Assembly (NCBI GenBank): GCA_002339745.1
Contig: DDKP01000123.1
Span: forward strand, 11,948-18,828
DNA: 6,881 nucleotides
Origin: Firmicutes bacterium UBA2595
GTDB taxonomy: Bacteria; Bacillota; Thermincolia; Thermincolales; UBA2595
Direction of reading: 5' to 3'
A model generated the notes under the pieces. It saw nothing but the letters and a program-made list of their open reading frames with translations, did not search any database and was not told the DNA's origin. A program made the position numbers and the translations under genes. This document shows positions 1 to 6,608 of this stretch, piece after piece (within the stretch, counting starts at the first letter, position 1; each line of letters begins with the position of its first letter).

Positions 1-1602
1 CTATCTTATTAACTCCCGACCAAGCATGAGGTTGTTTAATCCCACCAGTCGCCAGGGAGTAAAGTCATCCCTGGGAGCTTCCCGGCTGGGTTGTATATCA
101 GTAATGGCCAGGTTTTGGCCATTACTGCCGGCGTAAGTCGCTACTGCCGCCCCGAAAATGGCAGCAGTCTCGGGACTTATGGAACCTGACCTGGCTGCCC
201 GGCTCTTCATTAGAGTTTCTTTAATCCTGGCCAGATTAAGAAAATCGGCACTTTCATCTTCTTCGCCTGGTTGTTCTATGTGTTTCCTGATGAAGTTGGT
301 ATAAACGTCTCCTGCTAGAAAGTGTTCGTTTTCCAAGACCAGAAGGTGGAAGGGAATAGTGGTTGGGACACCTTCGATAACAAATTCTCGTAAGGCCCGG
401 CGCATCCTGGTAATAGCTTCCTGCCTGTCGTTCCCCCAAACTATGAGTTTACCTATCATGGAGTCGTAATAAGGTGATATGGCATATCCCGGGTATACAG
501 CGCTGTCGGTTCGGACTCCAAAGCCGCCGGGAGGCCGGTAGAAAGTGACCTGCCCGGGGCTGGGCATAAAGTTTCTTTCCGGGTCTTCGGCATTAATCCG
601 GCATTCAATGGCATGTCCCCTGATAACAACATCTTCCTGGCTGAAGCTCAAGGGGAGACCGGCGGCTACCCGGATCTGTTCTTTGACTATGTCTATTCCG
701 GTGATTTGTTCGGTAACCGGGTGCTCCACCTGTACCCGGGTGTTCATCTCCATAAAGTAGAAATCGCCATCTTTGCTATAAAGAAACTCTATCGTTCCCG
801 CTCCTACATAATCCACGGCCCTGGCCGCAGAAACCGCAACCCGGCCCATTTCTTCGCGCCGTTCCGGTGTTAGGACTGTGGACGGGGCTTCTTCGATCAG
901 CTTCTGGTTGCGCCGTTGGACCGAACAGTCCCGTTCACCCAAGTGGACTACGTTTCCATGCCTGTCGGCCATTATCTGAAATTCGATGTGCCGGCATTCA
1001 TCCAGAAATTTTTCGATATATACTTCCGATGATCCGAAACAGGACAGAGCTTCCGATTTGGCGCTCTTTACCGCATCAAGAATCTCCTTCTTATTATGGG
1101 CTATCCTCATCCCCCGTCCCCCGCCTCCGGCCGCCGCTTTGACCAGGACAGGGTATCCCACCTTGGCCGCAAATTTGACGGCTTCATTATCGCTGCGCAG
1201 GGGCCCGTCGGATCCCGGTACAACAGGGACCCCGGCCTTCATCATAGTATCCCTGGCCACGGCCTTGTCGCCCATGGCCTTGATGGCTTCCGGGGAAGGA
1301 CCGATAAATGTGATTCCGTTTTCGGCACACTTGCGGGCGAATTCGGCGTTTTCGGAAAGGAAGCCGTACCCGGGGTGGATAGCATCAGCATGTGTTTCTC
1401 TGGCTACCTGCAGGATAGTTTCCTGGTTAAGGTAGCCCTTGGGAGAGCCTATGTCATACGATTCATCGGCCATCTCCACGTGCAGGGACTCCCTATCCAC
1501 CTCTGAGTGGATGGCCACGGTCTTGATGTCCATCTCCTGGCATGCCCTGATTATACGAACCGCTATTTCACCACGGTTAGCTATTAGTACCTTCTTAAAC
1601 AT
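1..1602 (-). CDS. accC: Biotin carboxylase (AccC-like) with C-terminal extension
   Basis: A 533-residue ATP-grasp biotin carboxylase that uses ATP and bicarbonate to carboxylate the biotin of a carrier protein. Domain order: N-terminal domain at about 1-110 (KKVLIANRGEIAVRI, HPGYGFLSENAEFA), the ATP-grasp glycine loop KAAAGGGGRGMR at 155-166, then Lys234 in QKLIEEAPS and MEMNTRVQVEHPVTE at 284-298, with metal ligands Glu285 and Asn287, Arg289 and Glu293. The C-terminal domain runs to about 445. All catalytic residues are present. The protein exceeds the roughly 450 residues of standard AccC by about 85. Residues 475-533 (ISPETAAIFGAAVATY, then PWRLVGLNNLMLGR) resemble the tails of Na+-pump decarboxylase subunits. 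No AMKM biotin-attachment site is present, so a separate carrier is needed. I chose the ATG at 1602 because GAGGGGTG lies just upstream and MFKKVLIANRGEI is the family start; the ATG at 1635 would add 11 atypical residues. The TAG stop is the first three bases of the window, so the gene is complete. Confidence 0.94.
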   Translation of the reverse strand: MFKKVLIANRGEIAVRIIRACQEMDIKTVAIHSEVDRESLHVEMADESYDIGSPKGYLNQETILQVARETHADAIHPGYGFLSENAEFARKCAENGITFIGPSPEAIKAMGDKAVARDTMMKAGVPVVPGSDGPLRSDNEAVKFAAKVGYPVLVKAAAGGGGRGMRIAHNKKEILDAVKSAKSEALSCFGSSEVYIEKFLDECRHIEFQIMADRHGNVVHLGERDCSVQRRNQKLIEEAPSTVLTPERREEMGRVAVSAARAVDYVGAGTIEFLYSKDGDFYFMEMNTRVQVEHPVTEQITGIDIVKEQIRVAAGLPLSFSQEDVVIRGHAIECRINAEDPERNFMPSPGQVTFYRPPGGFGVRTDSAVYPGYAISPYYDSMIGKLIVWGNDRQEAITRMRRALREFVIEGVPTTIPFHLLVLENEHFLAGDVYTNFIRKHIEQPGEEDESADFLNLARIKETLMKSRAARSGSISPETAAIFGAAVATYAGSNGQNLAITDIQPSREAPRDDFTPWRLVGLNNLMLGRELIR

Positions 1603-1607
1603 TACGT

Positions 1608-1615
1608 CACCCCTC
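1608..1615 (-). promoter_or_regulatory. Ribosome binding site of biotin carboxylase
   Basis: GAGGGGTG on the minus strand lies in the 13-bp gap after the carboxyltransferase stop; the GAGGGG core is 7 bases from the ATG at 1602. It decides the start in favour of the 533-residue form over the in-frame upstream ATG at 1635. Confidence 0.8.
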
Positions 1616-3160
1616 TTACAGAGGAATATTTCCATGTTTTTTGCCCGGCCTGGATTCTCTCTTGTTGGCTAGGGTATTCAGGCTGCTGATTATCCTGGCC
1701 CTGGTGTTCCACGGCTCTATAACATCGTCAACCATGCCCTTGGAACAGGCAATGTAAGGGTTGGCGAATTTTTCCCTGTATTCGATGATTTTCTGTGTTC
1801 TGACTTCTTCAGGATTTTCTGCGCTGTTGATGTCATCACGGAAGATGATATTGGCGGCCCCCTCGGGACCCATTACGGCAATTTCGGCATTAGGCCAGGC
1901 CAGGGCAATGTCTGAACCGATTGACCTGCTACACATAGCCACATATGCGCCCCCATACGCTTTTCTTAAAATAATACTGATCTTGGGGACGGTTGCTTCT
2001 GAATATGCATACAGTATTTTAGCCCCATGCCTGATAATGCCGCCATATTCCTGGCTGGTCCCCGGCAGGAACCCCGGAACATCCACAAAGGTAATCAGCG
2101 GGATATTGAAGGCATCGCAGAACCTGACAAAACGGGCAATTTTATCAGACGCGTTGATATCCAGGCACCCGGCCAATATCCTGGGCTGGTTGGCCACTAT
2201 ACCCACAGATCGGCCGTCAACCCTGGCAAAACCGGTGACCACGTTTTCCGCGAAGTAGCGGTGGACCTCCAAAAGCTCGCTTCCATCAACAATGGCCTTG
2301 ATAACATCACGTACATCATACTGCTTATTGGGGCTCTCGGGTACAATCTTATGGATTTCGCCTTCATAGAGCGGTTCCCTGGACTCAACCCGGGGCGGGT
2401 CAGATAAATTGTTTTGTGGTATGAACTCCAGCAGGTGTCTGATCATGTTCAGGCACTCTTCTTCGTCCTGAGCCACAAAATTAGCCACCCCGCTGGTCTG
2501 GTTATGGGTCATGGCTCCACCCAGTTCCTCGGTGGATACATCCTCACCTGTAACGGCTTTGATAACCTGGGGACCGGTGATAAACATCTGGCTGGTATTG
2601 GCCACCATGAACACGAAATCGGTAATGGCCGGCGAGTATACCGCTCCCCCGGCACAAGGACCCATAATGGCTGAAATTTGCGGGATAACCCCGGAAACAA
2701 GAGTGTTGCGGTAGAAGATTTCGCCGTAAGCGCTCAAAGCCGATACTCCCTCCTGGATGCGGGCTCCGCCGGAATCGTTAAGCCCGATGAAGGGCGCTCC
2801 CACCTTCATGGCCAGATCCATCACTTTACAGATTTTCATTGAGTGCTTTTCTCCCAAGGCCCCGCCGTAAGTGGTAAAATCCTGGGAAAACAGGTAAACC
2901 AGCCGTCCGTTGATGGTACCATAACCGGTGACCACCCCTTCACCCAGTTGCTCATCGCCTTCCTTGGCAAAATCAGGCGCCGGACCCTGGACAAACATAT
3001 CCATCTCCACAAAACTCCCCGGGTCCAGCAAGAGTTCGATTCTTTCCCGGGCTGTCAGTTTTCCCGCCATGTGCTGGCGCTGGATCCTTCGCTCCCCGCC
3101 GCCGATTTTTACTTTTTCTCTTCGCGCTTCAAGTTCCCGTAATTTATCCTCAATCGTCAT
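1616..3160 (-). CDS. mmdA: Biotin-dependent carboxyltransferase, PccB/MmdA type (propionyl-CoA carboxylase beta or methylmalonyl-CoA decarboxylase alpha)
   Basis: A 514-residue acyl-CoA carboxyltransferase with two crotonase-like halves. It moves carboxyl between biotin on a carrier protein and propionyl-CoA, yielding or consuming (S)-methylmalonyl-CoA. The N-half has NDSGGARIQEGV at 128-139 and the oxyanion-hole segment GPCAGGAVYSPA at 167-178. The C-half has VPGFLPGTSQEYGG at 361-374, IIRHGAK at 375-381, KAYGGAYVAM at 400-409 and GPEGAANIIFR at 431-441. The C-terminus KKHGNIPL is the usual ending of PccB/MmdA proteins. There is no N-terminal zinc finger, so it is not AccD. Sequence alone does not separate the propionyl-CoA carboxylase, decarboxylase and transcarboxylase (12S) roles. 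The adjacent biotin carboxylase favours an ATP-linked carboxylase, while the decarboxylase-like tail on that partner leaves the question open. Start and stop are both tightly coupled: ATG overlaps the epimerase stop by 1 bp, and TAA is 13 bp before the next start. Confidence 0.93.
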   Translation of the reverse strand: MTIEDKLRELEARREKVKIGGGERRIQRQHMAGKLTARERIELLLDPGSFVEMDMFVQGPAPDFAKEGDEQLGEGVVTGYGTINGRLVYLFSQDFTTYGGALGEKHSMKICKVMDLAMKVGAPFIGLNDSGGARIQEGVSALSAYGEIFYRNTLVSGVIPQISAIMGPCAGGAVYSPAITDFVFMVANTSQMFITGPQVIKAVTGEDVSTEELGGAMTHNQTSGVANFVAQDEEECLNMIRHLLEFIPQNNLSDPPRVESREPLYEGEIHKIVPESPNKQYDVRDVIKAIVDGSELLEVHRYFAENVVTGFARVDGRSVGIVANQPRILAGCLDINASDKIARFVRFCDAFNIPLITFVDVPGFLPGTSQEYGGIIRHGAKILYAYSEATVPKISIILRKAYGGAYVAMCSRSIGSDIALAWPNAEIAVMGPEGAANIIFRDDINSAENPEEVRTQKIIEYREKFANPYIACSKGMVDDVIEPWNTRARIISSLNTLANKRESRPGKKHGNIPL

Positions 3161-3570
3161 TACCTGTCGCCTCCCCGTTCACACAATTCTATCAGGGCTC
3201 CATTGGTCGCTTTGGGATGAAGAAAAGCTATCCTGGCGCCCCCGGCGCCCCGACGGGGAACCTCATCTATAAGCCGAACCCCCCTGGATTTTAATTCCGC
3301 CAGCTTGGCTTCTATATCAGCTACCCTTAAGGCTATATGCTGGATTCCTTCACCCCTGGCAGCTATAAACTTCGCTATAGGCCCATCTGGGTCGGTTGAT
3401 TCCAGCAGTTCTATTTCACTGTCACCTATCGGCAGAAAAGCCACTTTAACCTTTTGTTCCTCGACAATCTCGGTTTCACTGATTTTAATTCCCAGGATAA
3501 CTTCATACAGTTGGCGGACGGCTTCAATGCTGTTGACGGCTATACCGATGTGGTCAATCCGGTTTATCAT
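3160..3570 (-). CDS. mce: Methylmalonyl-CoA epimerase
   Basis: A 136-residue protein of the vicinal-oxygen-chelate (glyoxalase/dioxygenase) superfamily that interconverts (S)- and (R)-methylmalonyl-CoA, linking the biotin-dependent step to the B12 mutase. Two beta-alpha-beta-beta-beta modules can be read. The first starts IDHIGIAV with His7; the second contains GEGIQHIALRV with His78 and ends with ALIELCE containing Glu128. His7, His78 and Glu128 are the likely metal ligands; I did not assign the fourth, expected near the EIELLE segment at 52-57. The RRGAGGARIAFLHPK stretch at 106-120 is characteristic of this epimerase rather than of lactoylglutathione lyase. The ATG at 3570 has GAGGAGG seven bases upstream, overlapping the stop of the preceding gene. 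The TAA stop shares one base with the ATG of the carboxyltransferase gene. Confidence 0.95.
   Translation of the reverse strand: MINRIDHIGIAVNSIEAVRQLYEVILGIKISETEIVEEQKVKVAFLPIGDSEIELLESTDPDGPIAKFIAARGEGIQHIALRVADIEAKLAELKSRGVRLIDEVPRRGAGGARIAFLHPKATNGALIELCERGGDR
3170..3176 (-). promoter_or_regulatory. Ribosome binding site of carboxyltransferase, inside epimerase gene
   Basis: GGGGAGG on the minus strand lies within the last codons of the epimerase gene, 9 bases before the carboxyltransferase ATG. It serves the overlapping TAATG stop/start junction. Confidence 0.8.
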
Positions 3571-3577
3571 GTTTAAT

Positions 3578-3584
3578 CCTCCTC
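3578..3584 (-). promoter_or_regulatory. Ribosome binding site of epimerase, overlapping preceding stop
   Basis: GAGGAGG on the minus strand, 7 bases before the epimerase ATG. It overlaps the TGA stop of the B12 subunit (TGAGGAGG), so terminating ribosomes are placed directly over the next start. Confidence 0.85.
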
Positions 3585-3978
3585 AGTGGCGGACATTCTT
3601 TTGTATAAAATCCACCATTGTTTTTGTAGGTGTTCCTGGGCCGAAGACCTCGACAATCCCTGATTCTTTCAGGAAAGGGATATCGTCTTCGGGAATAACC
3701 CCACCGCCAAGGACCATAATGTCATCAATTTCCTCTGCTCTCAGCAAATCCATTATCTTGGGAAAAAGGTAACTATGGGCTCCGGACAGGCAGCTTAAAG
3801 CAATTACATCCACATCCTCCTGGATGGCGGCCTGGACTATTTGTTCCGGGGTTTGCCTGAGACCTGTGTATATAACCTCCATCCCGGCGTTACGAAATGC
3901 CTGGGCAATCACCTTCGCCCCACGGTCATGTCCGTCCAGTCCTGGTTTGGCAATCAGTATGCGAATTGGCCTTGACAT
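3583..3978 (-). CDS. Methylmalonyl-CoA mutase, small cobalamin-binding subunit
   Basis: A 131-residue stand-alone B12-binding domain that completes the mutase encoded just upstream. It has the base-off/His-on cobalamin signature: DGHDRG at residues 15-20, in which His17 would be the lower axial ligand of cobalt, then SCLSGAH at 62-68, then GGG at 91-93 in the VLGGGVIPEDD loop. This pattern and length match the small subunit of split mutases in Clostridia and archaea, whereas many bacteria and mitochondria fuse the domain to the C-terminus of the large chain. The ATG at 3978 is preceded by AAGGTGG with 7-base spacing, 15 bp after the large-subunit stop, consistent with stoichiometric co-translation. 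A B12 domain of a different mutase is formally possible, but its position between the large subunit and the epimerase makes that unlikely. Confidence 0.95.
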   Translation of the reverse strand: MSRPIRILIAKPGLDGHDRGAKVIAQAFRNAGMEVIYTGLRQTPEQIVQAAIQEDVDVIALSCLSGAHSYLFPKIMDLLRAEEIDDIMVLGGGVIPEDDIPFLKESGIVEVFGPGTPTKTMVDFIQKNVRH

Positions 3979-3993
3979 CTGGATCCCACCTTC

Positions 3994-5667
3994 CTAAAAA
4001 ATTGCTCTCTGCTGGTATTCACCAAAAACTTCCCGCAGGACGTCACAAATTTCTCCAAGTGTTGCATACGCCCTGACAGCCTCCAGTATATGGGGCATCA
4101 GGTTATCCGAACCGCCGGCTGCATTTTTCAGTCTGGCCAGCGTTCTGTCTACATCGGACTGGTTTCTTTGCTCCTTCAGAACCTTGAGTTTGTTCTTTTG
4201 GTTTTCTTCCACCACAGGATCCACTTTAAGGAGGTTCAGAGAAGCTTTTTCTTCAATTTGGTACTTGTTCACCCCTATTACAACCCGTTCTCCGGACTCG
4301 ATTTCCATCTGGTAATTGTAAGCGCTGTCCTGGATTTCCATCTGCTGGAACCCTTCTTCAATGGCCCTAACGGCGCCGCCCATCGACTCGATCTTGCTGA
4401 TGTATTCCATGGCGGCTTTTTCTACCTGGTTTGTCAGGGTCTCTATAAAGTAAGAACCCCCTAATGGATCCACAGTATCTGTAACACCTGTCTCATACGC
4501 TATTACCTGCTGAGTCCTCAAAGCTATCAGGACAGAATCTTCGGAAGGCAGGGCCAGCGCTTCATCCCGCGAGTTGGTGTGGAGTGACTGTGTTCCGCCC
4601 AGAACTGCGCTTAAGGCCTGGAAGGCCACGCGCATGATGTTGGTATCGGGCTGTTGGGCCGTCAGCGTACAACCGGCGGTCTGGGTATGGAATCGCAACA
4701 TCTGGGATTTCGGGTCTTTTGCTCCGAATCGCTCCTTCATGATCTTTGCCCAGATACGGCGGGCAGCTCTGAATTTGGCGATTTCCTCGAAGAAGTTAAG
4801 GTGGGCATTAAAGAAAAAGGAAAGCCTGGGCGCGAACTCGTCAACCTTTAAACCTGACTTGATAGCGGCTTCTACATAGGCGATACCGTTAGCAATGGTG
4901 AAGGCTATCTCCTGGACAGCGGTTGCCCCCGCTTCCCGGATATGATAACCGCTTATGCTGATACTATTCCAGTTGGGCAAGTTGCCGGAACAGTAGCTGA
5001 ATATGTCTGTAACCAACCTCATTGAAGGGTCGGGTGGAAATATATAAGTCCCCCTGGCTATATATTCTTTTAAAATGTCGTTTTGAATGGTCCCCGAGAG
5101 TTTATCCGGAGCAACCCCCTGTTTCTCGGCTACGGCTATATACATGGCCAGCAGTATAGCTGCCGGTGAATTGATAGTCATTGAGGTGCTGACCTTATCC
5201 AGCGGGATACCGTTGAAAAGAGTTTCCATGTCCTGCAGGGAGTCTATGGCAACCCCGACCTTCCCTACTTCACCGTAAGACAGTGAGTGGTCGGAGTCAT
5301 ATCCTATCTGGGTGGGAAGGTCAAAGGCGACACTCAGCCCCGTCTGGCCTTGTTCCAGCAGGTACTTAAACCGCTTGTTGGTTTCTTCCGCAGTACCGAA
5401 ACCGGCATACTGGCGCATGGTCCACAGCCGGCCGCGGTACATGGTGGGTTGAACCGCTCTGGTAAAAGGATACTCCCCCGGCAATCCCAAGTCTTCAACA
5501 TAATTCAGATCATTTGTGTCCAGCGGCGTGTAGACCCTCTTTACCGGAATCCCGGAATGAGTCAAGAATTCCTGTTTCCGTTCGGGTAAACGGGGCAACA
5601 CCTTTTGTTCTAATTTTTGTTCCCACTGCTCCAGAGTAAACGTTAAGTCTTTGTTGTTCTGTTCCAT
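3994..5667 (-). CDS. Methylmalonyl-CoA mutase, large (catalytic TIM-barrel) subunit
   Basis: A 557-residue subunit carrying the substrate-binding TIM barrel; the B12 domain is on the next gene. With adenosylcobalamin it interconverts succinyl-CoA and (R)-methylmalonyl-CoA in the cytoplasm. Residues diagnostic for methylmalonyl-CoA mutase are present: Tyr87 in RQYAGFGTA, Arg205 in KEYIARGTYIFPP and His242 in SISGYHIREAGA. These correspond by motif and spacing to Tyr89, Arg207 and His244 of the Propionibacterium enzyme. Tyr87 argues against 2-hydroxyisobutyryl-CoA mutase, which has Ile there, and Tyr plus Arg argue against isobutyryl-CoA mutase. QTAGCTLTAQQP and GGTQSLHTNSRDEA at about 329-370 are further family signatures. 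The C-terminus (GEICDVLREVFGEY) is typical of split clostridial and archaeal mutases. I chose the ATG at 5667 because AAGGGGG lies 7 bases upstream. An in-frame TTG at 5694 would add nine residues but lacks a well-placed site. The TAG stop is 15 bp before the B12 subunit start. Confidence 0.96.
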   Translation of the reverse strand: MEQNNKDLTFTLEQWEQKLEQKVLPRLPERKQEFLTHSGIPVKRVYTPLDTNDLNYVEDLGLPGEYPFTRAVQPTMYRGRLWTMRQYAGFGTAEETNKRFKYLLEQGQTGLSVAFDLPTQIGYDSDHSLSYGEVGKVGVAIDSLQDMETLFNGIPLDKVSTSMTINSPAAILLAMYIAVAEKQGVAPDKLSGTIQNDILKEYIARGTYIFPPDPSMRLVTDIFSYCSGNLPNWNSISISGYHIREAGATAVQEIAFTIANGIAYVEAAIKSGLKVDEFAPRLSFFFNAHLNFFEEIAKFRAARRIWAKIMKERFGAKDPKSQMLRFHTQTAGCTLTAQQPDTNIMRVAFQALSAVLGGTQSLHTNSRDEALALPSEDSVLIALRTQQVIAYETGVTDTVDPLGGSYFIETLTNQVEKAAMEYISKIESMGGAVRAIEEGFQQMEIQDSAYNYQMEIESGERVVIGVNKYQIEEKASLNLLKVDPVVEENQKNKLKVLKEQRNQSDVDRTLARLKNAAGGSDNLMPHILEAVRAYATLGEICDVLREVFGEYQQRAIF

Positions 5668-5674
5668 CTCGGTT

Positions 5675-5681
5675 CCCCCTT
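5675..5681 (-). promoter_or_regulatory. Ribosome binding site of mutase large subunit
   Basis: AAGGGGG on the minus strand, with 7 bases between it and the ATG at 5667. This decides the start, since the TTG at 5694 has only a weak AAAGG about 14 bases away. Confidence 0.8.
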
Positions 5682-5696
5682 TTGTTCTGCCCAAGT

Positions 5697-6593
5697 TTAA
5701 ATAATAGCCTTTCTATTGCTGATACTGTCCTGCATTGCCCTTCGCAGCAGATCCGGGACTTCCCACGGCAGTTCTGCCACTATAGCTCCGGCTGCTTCCA
5801 GGGCCATCACTTTCCCCTTATATGTACCCGCACCTCGCTCTATAATAGCTCCGGCATGCCCCATCCTTTTTCCGGGAGGAGCGCTTCGCCCGGCCAGTAA
5901 GGCGACTACCGGTTTAGTCATCTGTTTCATATATTCAGATGCTACCTCTTCGGCATTGCCGCCTATTTCGCCTACCAGGATGACACCCTGGGTCTCCGGG
6001 TCATCCTCGAAACGTCTCAGTACATCTACAAAGGAAAGACCAACTATTCTGTCACCTCCCAGTCCCACTACCGTGGACTGGCCCATACCTGCTACTGAAA
6101 TGCTATTGGCAATTTCATAACTCAGTGTTCCGCTCCGGGCAACGATGCCGACTTTCCCTGGTCTGTATATCTGGTTGGGCATGATCCCGATTTTGCACTT
6201 GCCGGGAGAAATCAATCCAAAAGTATTAGGTCCTACGATAGTAACACCCTTGTCCTCGGCATAAGCCATAATGTCTATAGCATCATGAACAGGGACATGT
6301 TCGGTAATGATAACAACCGTTTTAATCCCGTTTTCCATGGCCTCAAAGGCTGCGTCCTTGACACCACGTGCCGGGATAAACACAATGGTGGCATCGATAT
6401 CTGTTTTTTCCAGGGCTTCTGCCACAGTGTCGAAAACTGGTACACCATGAATTTCCTGTCCCCCTTTTCCGGGAGAAGTCCCGCCAACGATTTTTGTGCC
6501 GTATTCAATCATCTGCCGGGTATGAAACTGGCCCTGATTACCTGTAATACCCTGGACCAGGACTTTTGTCTTGTCGTCAATGATAATTGCCAT
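5697..6593 (-). CDS. sucD: Succinyl-CoA synthetase alpha subunit
   Basis: A 298-residue protein, the usual length for SucD. It carries the phosphorylated histidine and the CoA-binding fold of succinyl-CoA synthetase, giving substrate-level phosphorylation when succinyl-CoA is converted to succinate, or activating succinate in reverse. The N-terminal Rossmann CoA-binding domain is seen at about residues 10-40 (ITGNQGQFHTRQMIEYGTK) with PGKGGQ at 41-46. The ligase domain has the active-site histidine in GKRMGHAGAI at residue 246, matching E. coli His246, and the loop GEIGGNAEEVA at 208-218. The GPN loop at 121-123 is followed by TFG, where E. coli has CPG. The ATG at 6593 is supported by GGGGGAG eight bases upstream. 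It follows sucC by 14 bp and precedes the mutase large subunit by 29 bp. Its placement makes it the succinyl-CoA end of the methylmalonyl-CoA pathway in this operon, not necessarily a citric-acid-cycle enzyme. Confidence 0.97.
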   Translation of the reverse strand: MAIIIDDKTKVLVQGITGNQGQFHTRQMIEYGTKIVGGTSPGKGGQEIHGVPVFDTVAEALEKTDIDATIVFIPARGVKDAAFEAMENGIKTVVIITEHVPVHDAIDIMAYAEDKGVTIVGPNTFGLISPGKCKIGIMPNQIYRPGKVGIVARSGTLSYEIANSISVAGMGQSTVVGLGGDRIVGLSFVDVLRRFEDDPETQGVILVGEIGGNAEEVASEYMKQMTKPVVALLAGRSAPPGKRMGHAGAIIERGAGTYKGKVMALEAAGAIVAELPWEVPDLLRRAMQDSISNRKAII

Positions 6594-6601
6594 TAGTATC
6601 T

Positions 6602-6608
6602 CTCCCCC
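6602..6608 (-). promoter_or_regulatory. Ribosome binding site of sucD, overlapping sucC stop
   Basis: GGGGGAG on the minus strand, 8 bases before the sucD ATG. It begins with the last base of the sucC TAG stop, indicating translational coupling of the two synthetase subunits. Confidence 0.8.

Noticed and set aside
986..1435. A 149-codon open frame on the plus strand opposite the biotin carboxylase
   Set aside because: Shadow of the conserved ATP-grasp coding frame; the translation is low in family-like features.
1603..1635. An ATG at 1635 that would lengthen the biotin carboxylase by 11 residues and overlap the carboxyltransferase by 20 bp
   Set aside because: The family start MFKKVLIANRGE at 1602 has a good ribosome binding site; the extra residues look unlike AccC.
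1761..2258. A 165-codon open frame on the plus strand opposite the carboxyltransferase
   Set aside because: It is antisense to a well-conserved gene, has no recognisable domain, and is explained by codon bias of the real gene.
1616..3160. Carboxyltransferase as acetyl-CoA carboxylase AccD
   Set aside because: The length of 514 residues, absence of a zinc finger, the HGNIPL terminus and the methylmalonyl-CoA neighbours all point to the PccB/MmdA type.
3305..3772. A 155-codon plus-strand frame crossing the epimerase and B12-subunit genes
   Set aside because: It spans a junction of two certain genes on the other strand and shows no domain.
5668..5694. A TTG start at 5694 for the mutase large subunit
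   Set aside because: No well-placed ribosome binding site; the ATG at 5667 has AAGGGGG with 7-base spacing.
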